Made by a program: the position numbers and the translations under genes | The notes under the pieces: model-generated | Told to the model about the DNA's origin: nothing | Databases searched by the model: none | The model's input: only the letters and a program-made list of their open reading frames with translations | Origin: Halieaceae bacterium | Lineage (GTDB): Bacteria; Pseudomonadota; Gammaproteobacteria; Pseudomonadales; Halieaceae | Assembly (NCBI GenBank): GCA_002705465.1 | Contig: PAGS01000079.1 | Span: forward strand, 1-5,302 | Reading direction: 5' to 3' | DNA length: 5,302 nt | In this document: in pieces, positions 1 to 5,302 of the stretch | How positions within the stretch are numbered: the first letter of the stretch is position 1 | Layout of the letters: each line of letters begins with the position of its first letter

Positions 1-461
1 CGGGGCAGGTAGTTCGCGTCGTAGCGCCCGCAAAAACGGACACTGAACTCGAGAGAGAGGCGGCTCAAGCCCGGGTTAGAGACGCAGCAGCTGCGGCTGA
101 GGCCGCGCAGCTCGAGCGTGATACATTTTTATTGCGACGCTACAGTACGGTCGCAGACATGCAGGCGGCCCGCGACCGGTCGCTTCGAGAACTGAATATC
201 CGGATATCGATTCTCAATAGCCAACGGGCAACCTTGGCCGATCAACTTGCCCGCCACGAGGCGAAGCTGGCATCCAGCGCAGCAGCAGGCGACTCGGCCA
301 GCCAGTACGAGCAGGAAACGGTGGCTGCGCTACTAGCCGAGATCGCAAGCCTTGATGAGGCTATGGCGGGCAGGAAACAGCAGTCTGCGGCGCTGGCAGA
401 CGCGTACGCCAGTGACATGGCGCGTTTTGCCGAGTTGGAAGACATTGTGGCGTTGCACTGA
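1..461 (+). CDS. C-terminal part of a coiled-coil-rich protein, possibly a DUF4124-type protein (5' end outside window)
   Basis: The frame is open from base 3 to a TGA at 459-461, giving 152 visible residues with no stop, so the gene starts left of the window. The TTG at 132 is merely an internal leucine codon. The visible part opens with a short Val/Pro-rich piece, then a stretch rich in Ala, Glu and Arg, then a segment reading FLLRRYSTVADMQAARDRSL, and then about 90 residues of heptad-like Leu/Ala/Glu/Gln helix with no cysteine. Composition suggests a coiled coil. Proteins annotated DUF4124 in gammaproteobacteria have, as I recall, an exported N-terminal beta domain followed by a similar helix with a 'YxSVxxxxxARDRxL' motif; that assignment is from memory and tentative. 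No function can be given. The gene converges on slmA with 43 bp between the stop codons, and I see no strong terminator hairpin in that gap. Confidence 0.6.
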   Translation, partial: GQVVRVVAPAKTDTELEREAAQARVRDAAAAAEAAQLERDTFLLRRYSTVADMQAARDRSLRELNIRISILNSQRATLADQLARHEAKLASSAAAGDSASQYEQETVAALLAEIASLDEAMAGRKQQSAALADAYASDMARFAELEDIVALH

Positions 462-504
462 CAGTTAAGCTCGCCCGACACGTAGCGGCAGGATTGATTA
501 GCGC

Positions 505-1125
505 TTAATGCTGAGAGGCTGTGCCGGGTTTCATCAGCTCCGCGGTAAGAACCGTCCACTGTTCTGCCCAACCCTCGGTCGGTAAACGCCGAAACTCGCT
601 GCGGCAGTATTGATTCACCCGCCCATCAGCGGCGGCCATAAGCAATGCTGCAGCTGTTTTCACGGCAACCTGAGGGCGCAGCCCTTCCCGTAGTTCAGCT
701 TCCCGCAGGTATTGCCGTAACTGAGTTTCCAGGCGCTCATAGAGTTGCGCGACCTGATGGTGGAGGCGCTCGGACTCGCCTGTCAGGGCGCGGCCAGTGA
801 GCAGCCGGGTAATACCGGGGTTCCGCTCGCAAAACTCGATATAGAGTCTGAGAAGGCCCTGACACTGCGTAATGGCACCGGCTTGTTGCTCAGATAGCCT
901 GCCGATGCGGGCGAAGAGCGTGTCCTCTGCAAAGGCAATCAGCGCCTCGAACATTTTGGTTTTCGAGGGAAAGTGTCTGTAAAGCGCGGCTTCGGAGACG
1001 CCGACGGAGGCAGCAATTTTTGCCGTAGTGATCCGCGTATCAGGCGTTTCTTCGAGCATCTTAGCCAGTGCTTCTAGAATCTGCTGTTTGCGGTGAACGA
1101 CTGTCGAGTTGCCGCGTTCGGGCAT
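505..1125 (-). CDS. slmA: Nucleoid occlusion factor SlmA (TetR-fold FtsZ antagonist)
   Basis: This 206-residue protein matches E. coli SlmA (198 aa) nearly without gaps over its first half. SlmA binds palindromic chromosomal sites and, when DNA-bound, disrupts FtsZ polymers so that the division ring does not form over unsegregated DNA. The N-terminal TetR-type helix-turn-helix lies at about residues 31-55, with RITTAKIAASVGVSEAALYR as in E. coli, followed by HFPSKT. A second conserved block, ERNPGITRLLTG, is at 100-111, and the FtsZ-facing region around F65, R73, L94, R101 and N102 is kept. Position 97, Gly in E. coli, is Glu here. The C-terminus has about eight extra residues ending in SQH. 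The ATG at 1125 gives the usual N-terminal length, though its ribosome binding site is weak. It lies 70 bp downstream of argB in the same direction, so cotranscription is plausible. Confidence 0.95.
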   Translation of the reverse strand: MPERGNSTVVHRKQQILEALAKMLEETPDTRITTAKIAASVGVSEAALYRHFPSKTKMFEALIAFAEDTLFARIGRLSEQQAGAITQCQGLLRLYIEFCERNPGITRLLTGRALTGESERLHHQVAQLYERLETQLRQYLREAELREGLRPQVAVKTAAALLMAAADGRVNQYCRSEFRRLPTEGWAEQWTVLTAELMKPGTASQH

Positions 1126-1149
1126 CGGATTTTACTCGCCCCTAAATAG

Positions 1150-1165
1150 TCTGATGCTAATCAGA
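1150..1165. repeat. Perfect 6-bp inverted repeat with 4-bp spacer in the argB-slmA gap
   Basis: TCTGAT and ATCAGA flank the spacer GCTA, centred about 32 bp upstream of the slmA start codon. It could be an operator for a dimeric regulator or a small RNA hairpin in the slmA leader. It does not resemble the SlmA binding consensus (GTGAGTACTCAC). It lacks a T-run on the minus strand typical of a terminator. The dyad is seen directly; any function is inference. Confidence 0.4.
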
Positions 1166-1195
1166 GACGCCCGCCTGCGCAAACCGGCCTCGACG

Positions 1196-2191
<996 letters not shown>

Positions 2192-3394
2192 TTACTCGCT
2201 CAGTTGAGTCGCCAATGCGGCAACAATGTGTTCTGCGATGACATACTTGCTCGCCAGCGCTAAGCGGGTCTCGTTTTCAGCGGTAATGAGGTGAACGGCG
2301 TTTTGGTCGGAACCAAAGGTCGTCTCCGGTGCGCTGACATCATTGGCGACAATCATATCCAGGCCCTTGCGTAATCTTTTGGCTCGCGCGTGGCCGAGCA
2401 GCTCATGGGTCTCTGCGGCAAACCCTGCGACGATTCGGGGCCGGTTGGGCAGTTGCGCAACTGTCGCGACAATGTCTGGATTCTCGACAAGATCAAGGCT
2501 GAGCCCGCGGCCGTCTTGTTTCTTGATTTTCTCGCTTGCCTTTACTGCCGGGCGAAAGTCTGCGACCGCCGCAGCGCCAATAAAAAAATCTGCATCGCCG
2601 GCCAGCTTTGTCGCTGCGTCACACATTTCATCTGCCGAGGTCACCTGGTGCACAGTGACCCGCGCTGGTGGTTCCAGAGCGACGGGGCCCGATATCAGTT
2701 CAACCTGAGCGCCAGCGGCCGCAAAGGCCTGCGCCAAGGCGTAGCCCATCTTGCCTGAGCTGTGATTGCTCAGGTAGCGCACGGGATCAATGGCTTCCCG
2801 GGTTGGGCCTGCGGTAATGACTACGCGTCTCCCCTCCAAAGATCGGTTTTCGAAGCGCTCACTCAAGGTTGCCACGATCGCCTCAGGTTCAAGCAGTCGC
2901 CCCGGCCCAATATCGCCGCATGCCTGCTCTCCCGCATCTGGCCCGATAATCTGTATACCTCGCGATGCCAGTAGCGCAACGTTGTCCTGAGTGGCAGCGT
3001 GAGCCCACATTTGCTGATTCATGGCCGGTGCCACGGCAACCGGCGCAGGCGTTGCGAGCGCAACGGTTGTGAGCAAATCGTCTGCCCTCCCCTGTGCGAG
3101 ACGCGCGATCACATCTGCGGTGGCTGGTGCGATGATCATCAAGTCAGCCCAGCGAGCCAATTCGATATGCCCCATCCCGGCCTCAGCCTCCTCATCAAGG
3201 AGCTCTGTATGGGTGGGCTCACCGGACAGCGCTTGCATGGTGAGCGGAGTGATGAACTCTGTGGCCCCCCGGGACAGCACCACCCGAACCGCAGCACTTT
3301 GCTTTTTGAGCAGCCGTACGAGCTCGGCCCCCTTATAGGCGGCGATGCCACCCGAAACGGCGACCAGTATGTGGCGTTGGTGCAAGCGGCCCAT
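2192..3394 (-). CDS. coaBC: Bifunctional phosphopantothenoylcysteine decarboxylase / phosphopantothenate-cysteine ligase
   Basis: CoaBC joins cysteine to 4'-phosphopantothenate using CTP (CoaB) and decarboxylates the product to 4'-phosphopantetheine (CoaC, an FMN flavoprotein), two central steps of coenzyme A synthesis. The 400-residue length fits the family (E. coli 406). The CoaC half, about residues 7-180, shows the VSGGIAAYK nucleotide-fold start, the active-site His76 in GHIEL, IAPATAD at 88-94, the PAMNQQMW stretch and the reactive Cys159 in QACGDIGPGR. The CoaB half, from about 187, shows RRVVITAGPTRE, Asn210 in NHSSGKMG, the AAAVADFRP segment, Lys289 in EKIKK and ENPDIVA. All key residues align with E. 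coli. The ATG at 3394 has an AGGG about 5-8 bases upstream. The gene is divergent from rpmB, and argB follows 111 bp downstream. The coaBC stop forms TAATG with a following ATG. Confidence 0.98.
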   Translation of the reverse strand: MGRLHQRHILVAVSGGIAAYKGAELVRLLKKQSAAVRVVLSRGATEFITPLTMQALSGEPTHTELLDEEAEAGMGHIELARWADLMIIAPATADVIARLAQGRADDLLTTVALATPAPVAVAPAMNQQMWAHAATQDNVALLASRGIQIIGPDAGEQACGDIGPGRLLEPEAIVATLSERFENRSLEGRRVVITAGPTREAIDPVRYLSNHSSGKMGYALAQAFAAAGAQVELISGPVALEPPARVTVHQVTSADEMCDAATKLAGDADFFIGAAAVADFRPAVKASEKIKKQDGRGLSLDLVENPDIVATVAQLPNRPRIVAGFAAETHELLGHARAKRLRKGLDMIVANDVSAPETTFGSDQNAVHLITAENETRLALASKYVIAEHIVAALATQLSE

Positions 3395-3481
3395 AGGCCC
3401 TCACTTCGGCTACAAATTCGTGGGCACCCTAGCATTTGCCGGGGTTTTTGCACACTTGGATTCGTTGCCGGCGAGCCTTGC

Positions 3482-3510
3482 TTGCGCCCCCAAGGCCCCT
3501 CTGGTATAAC
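3482..3510 (+). promoter_or_regulatory. Predicted sigma70 promoter of rpmB-rpmG with GC-rich discriminator
   Basis: A -10 element TATAAC at 3505-3510 is preceded by an extended -10 TGG (3502-3504). A poor -35, TTGCGC at 3482-3487, lies 17 bp upstream. The bases after the -10, ACGCGCCCTC (3511-3520), form the GC-rich discriminator typical of ribosomal promoters that are shut down by ppGpp and DksA in gammaproteobacteria. A start site near 3517 would leave a leader of roughly 27 nt before rpmB. The elements are seen; strength and stringent control are inferred. Confidence 0.7.
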
Positions 3511-3543
3511 ACGCGCCCTCTGTATATCTGTATGGAAAACACC

Positions 3544-3780
3544 ATGTCACGTGTCTGTCAGGTAACGGGAAAGCGGCCCGTCACCGGAAATAACGTTTCT
3601 CACGCCAAGAATCGCACCAAGCGACGGTTCTTGCCGAATCTACACAACCATCGCTTTTGGGTAGAGTCAGAGAAACGCTTCGTTTCGTTGCGGCTCTCCT
3701 CAAAAGGTATGCGGATCATTGATAAGCGTGGAATCGACGCGGTCCTCGAGGACTTGCGTTCCCGCGGCGAGAAAGTCTGA
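3544..3780 (+). CDS. rpmB: 50S ribosomal protein L28 (bL28)
   Basis: The 78-residue product has the same length as E. coli L28 and is very close to it throughout. It starts [17 protein letters not shown], continues with the [20 protein letters not shown] segment typical of the family, and ends LRSRGEKV. L28 is a basic protein of the large ribosomal subunit. The frame is open back to 3436, but only the ATG at 3544 gives the conserved N-terminus. A GGAAAA begins 10 bases before this ATG as a ribosome binding site, and the predicted promoter lies between the upstream ATGs and this one. rpmG follows after 10 bp, so the two form the usual L28-L33 operon. Confidence 0.99.
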   Translation: MSRVCQVTGKRPVTGNNVSHAKNRTKRRFLPNLHNHRFWVESEKRFVSLRLSSKGMRIIDKRGIDAVLEDLRSRGEKV

Positions 3781-3790
3781 GGATTGAATC

Positions 3791-3946
3791 ATGCGCGAAA
3801 AAATTAGAATGAATTCGACGGCGGGTACCGGTCATTTTTACACTACGGACAAGAACAAGCGGACCATGCCTGACAAGCTTGAAATGAAAAAGTACGATCC
3901 CGTGGCGCGTAAGCACGTGATCTACAAGGAAGCCAAGATCAAGTAA
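3791..3946 (+). CDS. rpmG: 50S ribosomal protein L33 (bL33), cysteine-free form
   Basis: This 51-codon gene is easily missed because of its size. The product begins [20 protein letters not shown], has [17 protein letters not shown], and ends [10 protein letters not shown], which is the ending of E. coli L33. It contains no cysteine, so it is the zinc-independent form of this large-subunit protein. It is four residues shorter at the N-terminus than E. coli L33 (55 aa), as in Pseudomonas-type L33. An in-frame TGA at 3785-3787 rules out any upstream start. The ribosome binding site AGGA (3780-3783) overlaps the last base of the rpmB stop codon, consistent with linked translation of the two genes. 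A strong terminator begins 19 bp after the stop. Confidence 0.98.
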   Translation: MREKIRMNSTAGTGHFYTTDKNKRTMPDKLEMKKYDPVARKHVIYKEAKIK

Positions 3947-3965
3947 CTTCGGCGGCATCCAATCG

Positions 3966-3994
3966 AAAACCCCGGCATAACGCCGGGGTTTTTG
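3966..3994 (+). terminator. Intrinsic terminator of the rpmB-rpmG operon
   Basis: CCCCGGC (3970-3976) pairs with GCCGGGG (3982-3988) around the 5-base loop ATAAC. The stem is extended by AAAA/TTTT (3966-3969 with 3989-3992), and the right arm runs into TTTTTGTTTG. It lies just after rpmG and before mutM, so mutM would need its own promoter or read-through. Confidence 0.93.
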
Positions 3995-4085
3995 TTTGTC
4001 ACCGCGTGATTCTTGTTTTAACTACCGAAGAGTCCGGTCAACGCGCGGTAGGATCCCGAAGACCGTACGCTTTGATGTAACGAGC

Positions 4086-4895
4086 ATGCCTGAGCTACCA
4101 GAAGTTGAAACCACCCGACGAGGCATTTCACCCCATGTTTTGGGTCGGAAGGTGCGGAAGGTGGTTGTCCGAGAGTCACGACTGCGCTGGCCCGTACCCG
4201 AACAGTTAGGCACAGAGCTCTCTGGAGCGCGAATCACGGCTGTGAATCGCCGTGCGAAGTACCTGTTGGTGGAGACTGATGCCGGCATATTAATGGTGCA
4301 TTTAGGCATGTCTGGCAGTCTGAGAGTCATGCCTGCCGGGACGCCGCCTCTTTTTCACGATCACATCGATGTGGTGCTTGATGATGGAAATTGTCTCCGC
4401 TACCACGACCCACGCCGGTTCGGCAGCTTTCATTGGCTGGACAGTCCTGCTCATCCCTTGCTTGATCATTTAGGTCCGGAACCCTTGTCGACGGCGTTTA
4501 GCGGTGCCTATCTGTATGAGCGATCACGCCGCCGGCAGCTATCAGTTAAACAGTTTGTCATGGATGGCAAGGTCGTTGTGGGGGTGGGCAATATCTACGC
4601 CAATGAAGCACTTTTTATGGCAGGCATCCACCCTGCGCGCGCGGCCGGCCGCGTCGCGCTCAAGCGGTACGAATCTCTGGCCGAGACGATCAAAACCGTT
4701 CTGCATGACGCAATCGAGCAAGGTGGCACCACCCTGCGAGATTTTGTGGGTGGTGATGGGTCGCCGGGATATTTTGCGCAGCAACTCCGGGTATACGGCC
4801 GTCAGGGCCAGCCCTGCAGGGCTTGCAAGTCGGTCCTTAAAGAAATCCGGCAAAACGGTCGCAGCACGGTTTTCTGTCCGGGCTGCCAGCGCTGA
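4086..4895 (+). CDS. mutM: Formamidopyrimidine-DNA glycosylase (8-oxoguanine DNA glycosylase)
   Basis: MutM (Fpg) removes 8-oxoguanine and ring-opened purines from DNA and cleaves the abasic site by beta/delta elimination. The 269-residue length equals that of E. coli. The start at 4086 is fixed by biochemistry: after Met removal Pro2 is the catalytic nucleophile and Glu3 is essential, and the protein begins [13 protein letters not shown]. An open frame back to 3996 would bury this proline. Also visible are Lys58 in RRAKYL, the lesion-intercalating set Met75, Arg110 and Phe112, Asn169 in [10 protein letters not shown], and a C-terminal zinc finger Cys244-X2-Cys247-X16-Cys264-X2-Cys267 containing Arg259. 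It follows the rpmG terminator after about 90 bp in which I find no clear promoter. The ribosome binding site is weak. It converges on coaD with 48 bp between the stop codons. Confidence 0.99.
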   Translation: MPELPEVETTRRGISPHVLGRKVRKVVVRESRLRWPVPEQLGTELSGARITAVNRRAKYLLVETDAGILMVHLGMSGSLRVMPAGTPPLFHDHIDVVLDDGNCLRYHDPRRFGSFHWLDSPAHPLLDHLGPEPLSTAFSGAYLYERSRRRQLSVKQFVMDGKVVVGVGNIYANEALFMAGIHPARAAGRVALKRYESLAETIKTVLHDAIEQGGTTLRDFVGGDGSPGYFAQQLRVYGRQGQPCRACKSVLKEIRQNGRSTVFCPGCQR

Positions 4896-4903
4896 TAAGT
4901 CTG

Positions 4904-4942
4904 GGCGGTCAACGCCGCAGTCGCAACCCGATGCGACCCTGC
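4904..4942. other. Two small tandem hairpins between the converging mutM and coaD stops
   Basis: GGCG (4904-4907) pairs with CGCC (4913-4916), and GTCGCA (4920-4925) pairs with TGCGAC (4932-4937). The second stem can be extended by GCA/TGC (4917-4919 with 4940-4942) across a two-base bulge. Neither is followed by a T-run, so this is at best a weak two-way terminator. The pairing is seen; the function is inference. Confidence 0.3.
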
Positions 4943-4943
4943 C

Positions 4944-5302
<359 letters not shown>

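Noticed and set aside
462..504. Terminator between the left-edge gene and slmA
   Set aside because: Only TTAAGC and GCTTAA (465-470, 503-508) pair, with a 32-base loop and no T-run.
1127..1140. Possible SlmA binding site just before the slmA ATG (GCGAGTA on the minus strand)
   Set aside because: Only one half resembles GTGAGTACTCAC and the palindrome is not completed; the same GCGAGTA occurs by chance at the coaBC stop.
3411..3449. coaBC promoter on the minus strand (TGTGCA, 17 bp, TAGGGT with a TGC extended -10)
   Set aside because: Each hexamer matches the consensus at only three positions; a promoter must exist in this divergent gap, but I cannot place it.
3436..3543. Upstream start for L28
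   Set aside because: L28 is 78 residues starting [10 protein letters not shown], and the predicted promoter lies inside the proposed extension.
2999..3565. 188-codon open frame on the + strand opposite coaBC
   Set aside because: It is antisense to a clearly conserved gene, overlaps the rpmB start and promoter, and its protein is low-complexity with no recognisable family; a shadow of the GC-rich coding strand.
3996..4085. A 30-codon N-terminal extension of MutM
   Set aside because: MutM requires an N-terminal Pro after Met removal; the conserved MPELPEVE start is at 4086.
3999..4085. A mutM promoter between the rpmG terminator and mutM
   Set aside because: TTGTTT at 4013 has no -10 at a suitable distance, and TACGCT at 4066 has no -35; nothing exceeds chance.

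Overview
The window is a compact stretch of housekeeping genes from a gammaproteobacterial chromosome. Three things point to this. The neighbourhood coaBC / rpmB-rpmG / mutM / coaD / slmA is the classic gammaproteobacterial one. SlmA is a gammaproteobacterial nucleoid-occlusion protein. The 51-residue L33 lacks the extra N-terminal residues of the E. coli protein, as in Pseudomonas-type bacteria. Together with an ArgB of the arginine-sensitive type, this suggests a Pseudomonas-like or marine gammaproteobacterium rather than an enteric one; the exact lineage is an inference and cannot be fixed from the sequence alone.

Layout, left to right. Bases 1-461 (+) are the 3' end of a gene for an alanine/glutamate-rich, probably coiled-coil protein that starts outside the window. 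It converges on slmA (505-1125, -), a TetR-fold DNA-binding FtsZ antagonist. Upstream of slmA and in the same direction lie argB (1196-2080, -; acetylglutamate kinase) and coaBC (2192-3394, -; bifunctional coenzyme A biosynthesis enzyme). These three probably form a coaBC-argB-slmA transcription unit. A 149-bp divergent intergenic region separates coaBC from rpmB-rpmG (3544-3946, +; ribosomal proteins L28 and L33). That operon has a recognisable sigma70-type promoter with a GC-rich discriminator and a strong intrinsic terminator at 3966-3994. mutM (4086-4895, +; 8-oxoguanine DNA glycosylase) follows and converges on coaD (4944 to beyond 5302, -; phosphopantetheine adenylyltransferase), which is cut by the right edge.

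Functional links: CoaBC makes 4'-phosphopantetheine and CoaD performs the next step, adenylation to dephospho-CoA, so the window holds three consecutive reactions of CoA synthesis flanking a ribosomal protein operon and a repair gene. ArgB (arginine synthesis) and SlmA (division-site control) are unrelated passengers of the same orientation.

I found no mobile element, CRISPR array, tRNA or rRNA, and no convincing novel system. The points worth a second look are small: absence of dut, algC and radC from places where relatives carry them, a possible 31-codon ORF coupled to the coaBC stop, a dyad in front of slmA, and a partial copy of the rpmG terminator arm upstream of rpmB.
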